From Stenotrophomonas sp. 364 (GTDB lineage Bacteria; Pseudomonadota; Gammaproteobacteria; Xanthomonadales; Xanthomonadaceae), in contig NZ_CP047135.1 of assembly GCF_009832905.1 (NCBI RefSeq), positions 3,264,001 through 3,328,000 on the forward strand: a stretch of DNA of 64,000 nucleotides, in the 5' to 3' direction. The notes under the pieces were generated by a model that ran no database searches, was not told where the DNA came from, and worked only from the letters and a program-made list of their open reading frames with translations. Shown here in pieces: positions 37,750 to 45,152 of this stretch; position 1 is the first letter of the stretch; each line of letters starts with the position of its first letter. Made by a program: the position numbers and the translations under genes.

Positions 37750-38727
37750 ATGACGCTCATGACCCCTTCGAATACACTCGCCCGACTCGGCGCGACGGCT
37801 GCACTGCTCGCCGCCACCGCCACCGCCACCGCGCACGCCCAGGTCCAGTACCGCTACGAACAGGTGGGCGAGGTCAAGGTGTTCTATCGGGAGGCCGGCC
37901 CCCGTTCGGGCCCCACCGTGCTCCTGCTGCATGGGTTCGCGGCGTCGTCGTACATGTACCGGGACGTCATCAAGGCGCTGTCGGATAAGTACCACGTCAT
38001 CGCCCCGGACCTGCCCTCCTTCGGTTACACCGAGGCACCTTCGCGTGGCGCGTATGACTACACCTTCGACACTCTGTCCGCGACCCTGCAGCGCTTCACC
38101 GAGCAGCTGAAGCTGGAGCGCTACGCGCTGGTGGTGCACGACTACGGCGCCCCGGTGGGATGGCGTCTCGCCAGCGCGCATCCAGAGCGGATCACCGCCC
38201 TGATCTCGCAGAACGGCAATGCATACGAGGACGGCCTGGCGAAGGGGTGGGATCCGATCCGCGCCTACTGGAACGATCCCAGTGCGCAGAACCGTGCTGC
38301 CCTGGCTGAGTTCCCCACGGCCGCTGCGATCAAATGGCAGTATCTGGAAGGCGTGCGCGACCCCAGCCTGGTGGCGCCGGATGGCTACACCCTGGAGGGA
38401 CTGCATGTATCCAGGCCCGGCAACGCGGATATCCAGCTGGACCTGCTGCTGGACTACGCCTCGAATGTGCGGCTATACCCAGCGTTCCAGGCCTACTTCC
38501 GGATGCATCAACCGCCGCTGCTTGCCGTGTGGGGGCGAAACGATCCGTACTTCCTGCCCGCCGGTGCAGAGGCGTGGAAGCGTGACATTCCCGATGCCGA
38601 AATCCACTTTTTCGATACCGGGCACTTCGCGCTGGAGACGCATGCGGACGAGATCATTCCGGTGATCCGGGACTTTCTGGATCGGAAGGTTGGCGCGCAC
38701 CGAAGCGGAGCGCAGTCTGGTCCTTGA
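37750..38727 (+). CDS. Exported alpha/beta hydrolase, haloalkane-dehalogenase/epoxide-hydrolase-like
   Basis: About 325 residues. A Sec signal peptide (LARLGATAALLAATATATAHA) precedes a classical fold: HGFAASSYMYRDV (oxyanion HG), the nucleophile elbow VVHDYGAPVG with Asp instead of Ser, WGRNDPYFLP, and the catalytic His in TGHFALE. An Asp nucleophile after HD marks dehalogenases and epoxide hydrolases. ATGs at 37738, 37750 and 37759 are possible; 37738 lies too close to the promoter. Flanking IS3 fragments suggest it arrived together with the CGNR regulator. Confidence 0.85.
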   Translation: MTLMTPSNTLARLGATAALLAATATATAHAQVQYRYEQVGEVKVFYREAGPRSGPTVLLLHGFAASSYMYRDVIKALSDKYHVIAPDLPSFGYTEAPSRGAYDYTFDTLSATLQRFTEQLKLERYALVVHDYGAPVGWRLASAHPERITALISQNGNAYEDGLAKGWDPIRAYWNDPSAQNRAALAEFPTAAAIKWQYLEGVRDPSLVAPDGYTLEGLHVSRPGNADIQLDLLLDYASNVRLYPAFQAYFRMHQPPLLAVWGRNDPYFLPAGAEAWKRDIPDAEIHFFDTGHFALETHADEIIPVIRDFLDRKVGAHRSGAQSGP

Positions 38728-38765
38728 ACAACAGGAAACGGCGCGGTAACCAGAGCGCGATAACA

Positions 38766-39140
38766 GCTTGGTGCATCACTCCGACCGTGGCTCGCAAGAC
38801 GTTTCCATCCGCTACAGTGAGCGGTTGGCCAAAGCTGGCGTGGAACCGTCGGTGGGAAGCAGGGGCGGCAGCTACGACAATGCCTTGGCTGAGACGATCA
38901 ACGGACTCTACAAAGCCGAACTCATCCATCGCCGCGCACCTTGTAAGACTAAAGAATCTTTGGAGCTGGCTGCGCTGGAATGGGTGTCATGGTTCAACGA
39001 GCAGTGTTTGCTGGAACCCATCGGCTATATCCTGCCTGCTGAAGCTGAGGCAAACTCCTATCGGCGACTAGCCAGTCAAGCCGCCGCAGTGGCGGCCTGA
39101 CTTAAAACCCTACTGGCCTCCACGGAACCCGGGGGATCTC
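38766..39140 (+). mobile_element. Truncated IS3-family element, copy 2 (transposase C-terminal part)
   Basis: A 110-residue fragment (38768-39100) has VHHSDRGSQDVSIRY and SYDNALAETINGLYKAELI. These are the second Asp and the Glu of the DDE domain of IS3-family OrfB; the first Asp and the N-terminus are missing. The terminal sequence after the stop equals that of copy 1, in the same orientation. It abuts the stop of the H-NS-like gene. Confidence 0.87.
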
Positions 39141-39142
39141 AA

Positions 39143-39664
39143 TCAGGCCTTCTTCGCCGCCTTCCGAGAGGCGGCCTTGGTGGACTTCGTAACGGTCTTT
39201 CGGGCGACTTTCTTGGCCACCTTCATGGCTTTCTTTGCGGCTTTCTTCACCACTGGTGCGGCAACCTTGCCACCGTCAGCGGGCGGGAACTTCGCGTCTG
39301 GGTTGGCCTTGGCCCAAGCCTTGCCTGCCGCAGACTTCGCCCAGGCAGAGAAGGCCTTGGGGGACAGACCGCGTCCCGTCCAAGTCTCACCGGTCGGCAG
39401 CTTGTATTTCGGTGCGACCGAACCGAGTTTGCGTCCCTTCAGTAGGCCCTTTGGCGTAGCGGCAGTGCGACCGGATGGGGCGTCAACCGTCTCCCCAATG
39501 ATCTTGGCCACCTGCCGGCGTTGAGCTGGAGTGAGCACCTTGGCATATCTTTGCAGCACAGCCAAAGCCTTCGGAACCTCCCCGTCGCGCTTCTCGACCA
39601 GCTTCTTCTGGGCTTCCAGTTGTTTGATTTCGGCGTTGAGCGATTTCAGAGTTGTGAGGGCCAA
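39143..39664 (-). CDS. H-NS-family nucleoid protein with Lys/Ala-rich tail
   Basis: A 173-residue protein. The N-terminal coiled-coil (LKSLNAEIKQLEAQKKLVEKR) would oligomerise it. The C-terminal DNA-binding part TGETWTGRGLSPKAFSAWAK has the H-NS motif (W-x-GRG-x-x-P). A 40-residue histone-H1-like tail of AKK/KVAKK repeats follows. H-NS proteins silence horizontally acquired AT-rich DNA, so an island-borne copy could control the island itself. The stop lies at the end of IS3 copy 2, without disturbing the frame. Confidence 0.83.
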   Translation of the reverse strand: MALTTLKSLNAEIKQLEAQKKLVEKRDGEVPKALAVLQRYAKVLTPAQRRQVAKIIGETVDAPSGRTAATPKGLLKGRKLGSVAPKYKLPTGETWTGRGLSPKAFSAWAKSAAGKAWAKANPDAKFPPADGGKVAAPVVKKAAKKAMKVAKKVARKTVTKSTKAASRKAAKKA

Positions 39665-39734
39665 GGGGCGGCTCCATATTCGGAAAACAAGACTTATAGC
39701 GCATTTAGCGTTGGCTCGGGCGCTAGCCCACTAA

Positions 39735-39785
39735 TCGGCACAGTTCCGAGCGGCCTTGGCGGACCGAAGCAAGTTCTATCCATAA
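39735..39785 (+). pseudogene. Remnant of an integrase C-terminus
   Basis: The frame reads SAQFRAALADRSKFYP then stop. It closely parallels the last residues of the integrase at 33239-34675 (KGQFAEQLSDPSKFYP, stop). An in-frame stop lies just before it, so only the tail survives. It probably marks the boundary of a lost related element. Confidence 0.5.
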
Positions 39786-39957
39786 GGAGGGAACTTGGAG
39801 GTGAGTGCAAAAATGGAAAGGGCGCTCCACAGCGCCCAGCGTCGATGACCCCATCCTTGTGTAGGCGGGACTTTAGCAGCCAAGGCATGGGGCCGCCCCA
39901 TGGATTGACTATCTGAATAACTGATTTAGTGTTCGACACCCCATCCCCGAGATCCCC

Positions 39958-40425
39958 ATGCGGATACCCAGCCCCGAAGAAACGACCCAGTATTTCTCGC
40001 GATACGGCTTGCATGTTAGTCCTGTCAATCTCCGGTCTAGCAGAGGCTGGAAAGTGTCCGCCCCAGATCTCCCCTTGGATGAACGGTGGTTCCCATCGCT
40101 TGGGGCGCTATGGCTGGAGTGGATGGACTACGCCGCCGAACGATTAAGGATCGAGAGTCAAGTTAAGCGCTTCGTTGCACGCTTTGAAAGTTCCAACCAA
40201 GAAGAACGCAAGGTCTTGGTGAGTGCTTTAGCCAACTATCCAGACACCTCCGAAGGACCTCTAAACGATATGTTCGAGGACCTTCCGCTTCCGTCCACGG
40301 ACCACTTACCTGAAACCTGGCAGAGCGATTTTGATCAGATCTGGGAGGGCCGACGGTTGGGATTCTGCTTTGCCGCGAGGGCAGAATCCGCGTTGGAGAG
40401 ACTCGCGATAAGCGCCTTGGACTAG
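39958..40425 (+). CDS. Hypothetical protein upstream of the nuclease-like gene
   Basis: A 155-residue soluble, acidic protein rich in Trp and Phe (GALWLEWMDYAAERL). No motif is recognised and no signal peptide is seen. The ribosome site is weak. It is read in the same direction as the nuclease-like gene, whose start is 35 bases downstream, so they are probably co-expressed. Possible roles as an adaptor or antitoxin-like partner are only guesses. Confidence 0.55.
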   Translation: MRIPSPEETTQYFSRYGLHVSPVNLRSSRGWKVSAPDLPLDERWFPSLGALWLEWMDYAAERLRIESQVKRFVARFESSNQEERKVLVSALANYPDTSEGPLNDMFEDLPLPSTDHLPETWQSDFDQIWEGRRLGFCFAARAESALERLAISALD

Positions 40426-40460
40426 GCATACTATGGGTCTTCCCGTTGGAGGACTCTTGG

Positions 40461-41447
40461 ATGACAAGCCCATCTCTGCTCAACGCCTCCCTCGCGGCCG
40501 CCGTCGATACATTGGCAGGGCTGTGTAGGGTAAACACTGAAAATGAGGAGACGTTTACTGGGGTCTTTATGGGTGCCATTGCGGCCTCGAGCAACCTTCT
40601 CAGCCAGTCCGGATTGTATAACGATGAGCCGAACCCGATTTGGTGGGGCTCGTTCAGCAAAAACCGGGGGCCTGACATGAAGATCACGGAGCCCGGTAGC
40701 GGCGCTGACTTTGCGCTGTGCCTTCTTCCCAGAGAGGGCTATGCGCGCCTGATCATTTTCCAAGCCAAGAAGTCGAGCATCGCCGCTGGCAGTGGAGTCA
40801 AGCCTACTGAGTGGTATGCGGACCTCAATAGGATTCCAAAAGACCTTGAGGATGGAACACAGCGCGACCCTCAGATATTCATGCTCGCTGAGACCGGTCG
40901 ACGCATCCAAGCGCTCAGCGAGGGGATACCCTATGTCCGCAAGCAGTCTAAGGAGGTTCACAAGTTGCTTCTGGCACCCGGCGCGGACGTTGCTGCTGTT
41001 GGAGAGCTTGGAGGCCTGAGTTGGATTCACTATCTCATCTACACCTTGGGCGAGCCGGTTTGCGTTCCACTAAGCAAACTTGGGGAGGTCTACAAGAAGG
41101 AACTTGGACGCGATCGTTCCAAGACGAAGTATTCGCTTCCAGGCGACACCGAGCGTGCACTTCCCTTGCTAAGAAGAGGAGTCCAAGACGATCCTTCGGG
41201 ATGGTTGCTCATTGATCCCGATGTCGCAGTAGCTGTACTACCGTTACTTGCACCGCTCATGCATGTCGTGGTCGCCGATGCGAGCGGCAGATACGGTCCT
41301 ACCCTGCAAGCGAGTCATCAGTTCTCTCAGGTGGCTTTCGGACACATCAACGTACCACTATGGAGGGCCAATCGTGCCTCCAAGGGCCCCGAGATCGCGG
41401 TAGCCGCGGATGCATCTATAGATGATGCCAGTGACCCCAAGATTTAA
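40461..41447 (+). CDS. PD-(D/E)XK-type nuclease-like protein
   Basis: A 328-residue protein. GSGADFALCLLPREGYARL followed by IIFQAKK gives the D-(x15-17)-QxK catalytic pattern of restriction-type PD-(D/E)XK nucleases at about residues 80-105, with an upstream acidic residue in KITEPG. The rest of the protein (VCVPLSKLGEVYKKELG, HVVVADASGRYG) is unassigned. GGAGG lies 8 bases before ATG 40461. It ends exactly where the convergent NdpA-like gene stops. Restriction of foreign DNA is a plausible role by motif only. Confidence 0.65.
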   Translation: MTSPSLLNASLAAAVDTLAGLCRVNTENEETFTGVFMGAIAASSNLLSQSGLYNDEPNPIWWGSFSKNRGPDMKITEPGSGADFALCLLPREGYARLIIFQAKKSSIAAGSGVKPTEWYADLNRIPKDLEDGTQRDPQIFMLAETGRRIQALSEGIPYVRKQSKEVHKLLLAPGADVAAVGELGGLSWIHYLIYTLGEPVCVPLSKLGEVYKKELGRDRSKTKYSLPGDTERALPLLRRGVQDDPSGWLLIDPDVAVAVLPLLAPLMHVVVADASGRYGPTLQASHQFSQVAFGHINVPLWRANRASKGPEIAVAADASIDDASDPKI

Positions 41448-41857
41448 TCTGACCTCGCAAGATTGATAGGCGCGGCTTGATCCAGCTTCGACAAATCGAG
41501 TTCACGGATATCAGTAGGGACCATGTCCGCGGACAAGCTCAATGCTCCGCGCTCTTTTATCATCCCCACAAGCAGGAACGGCGTCGCGTTGACCTCGTAG
41601 AACATAAAGAACACATAACCGCCAGTCGACAAAAGCTCCTTTCCCGCAGAAGCCACAAGTTTCGCCATGGCTACCTCAGTGAGCGTCATGAACGCTGCCA
41701 GATCAGAACTGGCAGTCAAGTTTTCCACTGCGCCCGGGAACTGCCCCTCCCGATTGTTCGTTCCGAACTGGCCCCAGAATACGGTGCTCCCATCTCGCCC
41801 GACGACACGCGACAGCTGTTGTCCGAGCGACTGAACTTGGCTGATTGAGACGTCCAA
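41444..41857 (-). CDS. NdpA/YejK-like short protein (N-terminal domain only)
   Basis: A 137-residue frame from a TTG. The text FMTLTEVAMAKLVASAGKEL...GGYVFFMFYEV...PFLLVGMIK...LDLSKLDQAAPINL aligns by eye with the N-terminal half of the nucleoid-associated protein NdpA/YejK (335 residues in E. coli). The C-terminal half is absent. The start is uncertain; the frame is open further into the XRE gene. Either this is a one-domain variant or a truncated gene. It is downstream of the XRE gene on the same strand and convergent with the nuclease-like gene. Confidence 0.5.
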   Translation of the reverse strand: MDVSISQVQSLGQQLSRVVGRDGSTVFWGQFGTNNREGQFPGAVENLTASSDLAAFMTLTEVAMAKLVASAGKELLSTGGYVFFMFYEVNATPFLLVGMIKERGALSLSADMVPTDIRELDLSKLDQAAPINLARSD

Positions 41858-41919
41858 CGGCCCAGGCGCGTGCCGGACTTGTGAATTGCTGAACAGGAGA
41901 AGCTTGGTTCCAAGCCAGC

Positions 41920-42255
41920 CTATGCCGGCGGAGAGGCTAAGTGGTCTCTGATGAGATTGAGGACACCTTTCTGTCGCTCTGTAGGCAAGCGAGCCACGAG
42001 CAGGATGACCTCGGCGAGCACATCCGAACTCGCGTGGAAATAGGCCGGCGGCACCCCGAGTGCTTCACTCAACGCGGCCAGCGTCTCGTGGTCAGGCTCC
42101 CGCTCTCCCCGCTCGTAGCGAGAAAGGCGTGAAGACGCGGCTTTTTCGTTCATCCCCAGCAAGGCTCCCAGCTCGACCTGCGACATCCCCGCGACGCGCC
42201 GGGCCGCCCTTAGGCGACGGCCGAAGATGGATACCGGGGGAAGGGATGCAGGCAT
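41920..42255 (-). CDS. XRE-family helix-turn-helix regulator
   Basis: A 111-residue protein. The helix-turn-helix FGRRLRAARRVAGMSQVELGALLGM and SSRLSRYERGEREPDHETL is a clear Cro/CI-type domain. The C-terminal helices (VILLVARLPTERQKGVLNLI) likely dimerise. It is divergent from the envelope operon at 42365, and a perfect palindrome at 42313-42333 lies between them, so it probably represses itself and/or that operon. It lies upstream of the NdpA-like gene. Confidence 0.9.
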   Translation of the reverse strand: MPASLPPVSIFGRRLRAARRVAGMSQVELGALLGMNEKAASSRLSRYERGEREPDHETLAALSEALGVPPAYFHASSDVLAEVILLVARLPTERQKGVLNLIRDHLASPPA

Positions 42256-42312
42256 GGAGATCTAACTGGAGGCTGACCTCCAAGTCTGCACTGACTAGCA
42301 TCATAACGCACA

Positions 42313-42333
42313 TATCTGCCATATTGGCAGATA
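42313..42333. promoter_or_regulatory. Palindromic operator between XRE gene and envelope operon
   Basis: TATCTGCCA and TGGCAGATA form a perfect 9-bp inverted repeat with a 3-base TAT spacer. This size and symmetry fit a Cro/CI-type dimer site. It lies 58 bases from the XRE start and 32 bases from the start at 42365. Confidence 0.7.
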
Positions 42334-42364
42334 CAGCGTTGTCGCTGGATCACGAGAGTCTCCT

Positions 42365-43138
42365 ATGAAGCTTGCACTGAATGGATTTGCTGCACTGGCC
42401 GCACTTGCCCTCGCCCCCAGTGTCACGGGCTGGGCACAGAGCGCAGCTCCTACTGAGCCTGCGCCCGCAAGGCCGGGCTTTTTCCGGCAGCTGGGCAGCA
42501 GCCTGAAGGACGCTGGCGGCCAAATGATCGGCGTGAAGCCCACCGGGGCTAGCGGAAACAAATCCTCCGGCAGCCAGGCGATCTACACACCAGTGAGCGG
42601 GGCCGGGAAGCTGCCCGCGCTCTTTAAGACGGACAACCACCAGTTGGCCCAGCAAGGACGGCTCGACTGGCCCCGGGTCGCCCTGACGTTCCAGGAATGG
42701 GGCACGTCAATCTCCTGCTGGACGGTCGAGGCTCGCATCTGGACCAGCCCCTCAACGTCGACCACTGAGACCTTCCGGACCTGTGCCAATGCTGCAGTGA
42801 CGGAGACCGACGACCTGGGCGATACGGCAGAGCTGAACACATCAGCGCTCTGGAAGGGGCGGGACACCTTGGTGGGCATTCGAGTGCCTGCGAGCAAGCC
42901 CAACACCGGCGCCAGCCGCTCGGCCGGCCCAAACCCGCCCAGCCAGCCCTTTGTCGTCAATGTGAGTCGCCCCGGCTTGTCGGACCGAGCCGTCGATGTG
43001 GCCCTTCGTGTCGCGTGGGTCTCGGGCTTCATCCAGACCAGCGACCTCCATCCCGGCCCCAGCGGGATCCTCACCCCATTTAAGGATGGCCGCCTGTGGA
43101 TCGCCGGGTTTCAGCCCGACGGCAACCGCGACCGCTAA
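42365..43138 (+). CDS. Exported protein of unknown function (first gene of envelope operon)
   Basis: A 257-residue protein with a Sec signal peptide (MKLALNGFAALAALALAPSVTGWAQ). The mature part starts with a flexible Pro/Ser/Gly segment and continues with a beta-rich domain with two Cys (SCWTVEARIW, RTCANAAV). No family is recognised. It starts a three-gene operon (exported protein, lipoprotein, membrane protein) under the palindrome at 42313. Confidence 0.65.
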   Translation: MKLALNGFAALAALALAPSVTGWAQSAAPTEPAPARPGFFRQLGSSLKDAGGQMIGVKPTGASGNKSSGSQAIYTPVSGAGKLPALFKTDNHQLAQQGRLDWPRVALTFQEWGTSISCWTVEARIWTSPSTSTTETFRTCANAAVTETDDLGDTAELNTSALWKGRDTLVGIRVPASKPNTGASRSAGPNPPSQPFVVNVSRPGLSDRAVDVALRVAWVSGFIQTSDLHPGPSGILTPFKDGRLWIAGFQPDGNRDR

Positions 43139-43177
43139 CCACCAGGGCCGAAGGGCCCATTCAAAGGAATAGAAGCG

Positions 43178-43483
43178 ATGAAAGCATGGACTTTGGCCGC
43201 TGCGGCGGCCCTCACGCTGACTGCCTGCAGCGGCAAGCCCTCCGAAGAGCAGGCCAAGCAGGCACTGGCTGACCTGATGGCACAAAGCGCCTCGGCCCCC
43301 GTCGTCACGATCGATGGGTTCACACTGACCGGGTGCACGCGGGCCGACGACACGGACGGCTATCGATGCGATACGCGAGGCACAGTGGTGCTGGACATGG
43401 CGGGCAACCGGGTCCCGCTTCCCGTCGAAAAAAATCTGCGGTATGCGAAGGTCGACGCCACCTGGAGGGCTTACGCCCAATGA
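43178..43483 (+). CDS. Predicted small lipoprotein
   Basis: A 101-residue protein. The signal MKAWTLAAAAALTLTACSGKP has lipobox LTAC with the acylated Cys at residue 17. After a short linker comes a small domain with a Cys pair (GCTRADDTDGYRC). Its stop overlaps the next start (ATGA), which implies coupled translation. Function unknown; probably an outer-membrane partner of its neighbours. Confidence 0.7.
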   Translation: MKAWTLAAAAALTLTACSGKPSEEQAKQALADLMAQSASAPVVTIDGFTLTGCTRADDTDGYRCDTRGTVVLDMAGNRVPLPVEKNLRYAKVDATWRAYAQ

Positions 43484-43845
43484 AGAGCCAGCCCCCTTCC
43501 CTGCATTTTGCCCACGCAGATCGTGTAACCGCGCCTTCTAGCCGGACCATCAAAAGTGTGAGGACTCCCCGGGAGCGCTTCTTCTGGTGGTATTCGCTGT
43601 CCCTGCTCTTCCTGGGACCTTTCGGGTTCATTGTCGGGCCCCTCATGGCCCGGCGAGGGACACGGAAGGTAGAACGGCTTCAGCCGGTCGCGGCTTGGGA
43701 GGCTCGGCAACGAGACCAGGGCTTCGCCTGGTGGCAGTGGTGGATCATGACGCCGCTCAGTGTCTTAGGAGCGCTGTGGGTTTTTGGGCTGCTCAGTGGG
43801 CTCCCCGTGATTGCGATGGTTCTGTGGGCTCAACTGATCAACTAG
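43480..43845 (+). CDS. Small membrane protein of unknown function
   Basis: A 121-residue protein with two membrane segments (FFWWYSLSLLFLGPFGFIVGPLM and WWIMTPLSVLGALWVFGLLSGLPVIAM) joined by a basic loop. The start ATG overlaps the stop of the lipoprotein gene. I do not recognise the family. It closes the three-gene envelope operon. Confidence 0.65.
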   Translation: MKSQPPSLHFAHADRVTAPSSRTIKSVRTPRERFFWWYSLSLLFLGPFGFIVGPLMARRGTRKVERLQPVAAWEARQRDQGFAWWQWWIMTPLSVLGALWVFGLLSGLPVIAMVLWAQLIN

Positions 43846-44522
43846 GACCGGGACAGCCTGCCGACCGCCACGCATAACGAAGAAGCAAGCAGGGCAGCGG
43901 AGAGGAACACCCCGTCCGGAACTGGCCGCTACTTGAGAAGGCGGCCCGATGAAGCAGCCGTTCGATCGTTAGGGGAATTTGGTGCCCATGTAAGTTCCAG
44001 GCGGATGCAGCTTCATCCTTCAGCGAGTTGGCCGCCGGTCTCGAGTGCCACCAAATCTCAAGGTTATGGCTACGGAGGGCTAGACTTTGTTGGTCTGTGC
44101 CTATGGTCCGGGGACGTCACAGGGATCGGCGTTCTTAGCTAATTCGCTCACCCAATAGCTCGTTCAGCGAAACGCGAAAAATTCCCCATACCTAACGCTA
44201 AGCTCGTGGCGCATTTGTAGCGGCCTCTGACTTCTACACTCTCCCGGCGATCGCGAAGTGCCGGGCTGGCCGCCATTTCTGGGCGCCAAGGGCTTGCTAG
44301 TTAGCGTTCACGCGACGGCTGCCATCGGTCCGCCCAGAAACGGCTACTACCGTCGGGTGACGCCCGGTCCGAGGTCATATTTTTGCTGCTCATCACCCTT
44401 CCGGCCAAATCAGAATTTTCTGATACAGAGACAGCTGATTGATGTGATAAACATTGAGGCGCCGCGCATGGAGGCGGCGATGGACGCACCCTAATCTGCA
44501 ACGGATAACAAGGAGTTGTGAG
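43846..44522. other. Long leader/intergenic region before the export locus
   Basis: About 680 bases without a convincing gene. The only clear signal is the palindrome at 44409-44424. AAGGAG just before 44523 is the ribosome site of the next gene. Confidence 0.45.
44409..44424. promoter_or_regulatory. Palindrome upstream of the leader-peptide gene
   Basis: ATCAGAA-TT-TTCTGAT is a perfect 16-base palindrome, 98 bases before the start at 44523. It could be an operator for a regulator not identified here. No clear -35/-10 pair can be assigned. Confidence 0.45.
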
Positions 44523-45083
44523 ATGTCTGCAAGTGGAATTCGTGACCTATCCCCCGAAGAGCGTGCGCTGGTGTCCGGCGGCGCTCAAATGGACACGACC
44601 GATCTGCCGCCGATCGATGTGTCGCCTCCGGATGATGGCGGCTGGCCCGACATTGATCCGCCGGACTGGACCGATCCGTATGATCCGGGCGGTGGCGACA
44701 ATGGTGGCGGTGGCGGTGGCGGTGGCGGTGGCGGCGATTCCGGCGGGGAGACGACGTTCAGCTCCAACGCCAGCATTGACGGCAATGGTGTAGCCAGTGC
44801 AACTCAGACTTGGCAGATGCAGGACTACAACCTGACCTTCAATCTGACGGAAAATCTGAACCTCACCAACGGCAATTGGGGGCTGGCCGGTAACGGCAGT
44901 TTCGAGTATGCGGGCCAGACCTACTCACTTGGACTGACCACCGACCATTTCAATGTGAGCAACTACAACGCATCGTTCAATCAGGACTTTGGTAACGGCA
45001 TCTCGTTCAACATCGGCCTGACCTTCGATCCAAACACCAATTCGTTCACCGGCCAGTTCAACCTGGTTATCAGCGGGTTCTAA
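44523..45083 (+). CDS. Double-glycine-leader secreted protein (bacteriocin-like precursor)
   Basis: A 186-residue protein. The N-terminus MSASGIRDLSPEERALVSGG is a double-glycine leader (hydrophobic/acid pattern L-S-x-E-E then V-S-GG). The C39 transporter peptidase would cut it after residue 20. The mature part has an acidic Asp/Pro segment, a run of eleven glycines, and about 100 residues of Asn/Thr/aromatic beta strands (NLTFNLTENLNLTNGNWGLAG), much larger than usual class II bacteriocins. AAGGAG lies 8 bases upstream. It is followed by the protease, adaptor and, convergently, the transporter that should process and export it. Confidence 0.75.
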   Translation: MSASGIRDLSPEERALVSGGAQMDTTDLPPIDVSPPDDGGWPDIDPPDWTDPYDPGGGDNGGGGGGGGGGGDSGGETTFSSNASIDGNGVASATQTWQMQDYNLTFNLTENLNLTNGNWGLAGNGSFEYAGQTYSLGLTTDHFNVSNYNASFNQDFGNGISFNIGLTFDPNTNSFTGQFNLVISGF

Positions 45084-45090
45084 CGCAACA

Positions 45091-45135
45091 CGTGTGTATC
45101 GGCCGCTCGGATGTTGCGGGCGGCCGATACACGTC
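45091..45135 (+). promoter_or_regulatory. Intra-operon hairpin after the precursor gene
   Basis: TGTATCGGCCGC (45095-45106) pairs perfectly with GCGGCCGATACA (45120-45131) around a 13-base loop. No T run follows. It lies between the precursor stop and the protease start. It may stabilise the upstream mRNA or act as a partial terminator, giving more precursor than export machinery. Confidence 0.6.
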
Positions 45136-45152
45136 CAAGAGGAGCTGGCGCA

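Noticed and set aside
44690..44740. Short GGTGGC repeats that could be taken for a CRISPR or tandem array
   Set aside because: It is simply the poly-glycine codon run of the leader-peptide gene; no spacers exist.
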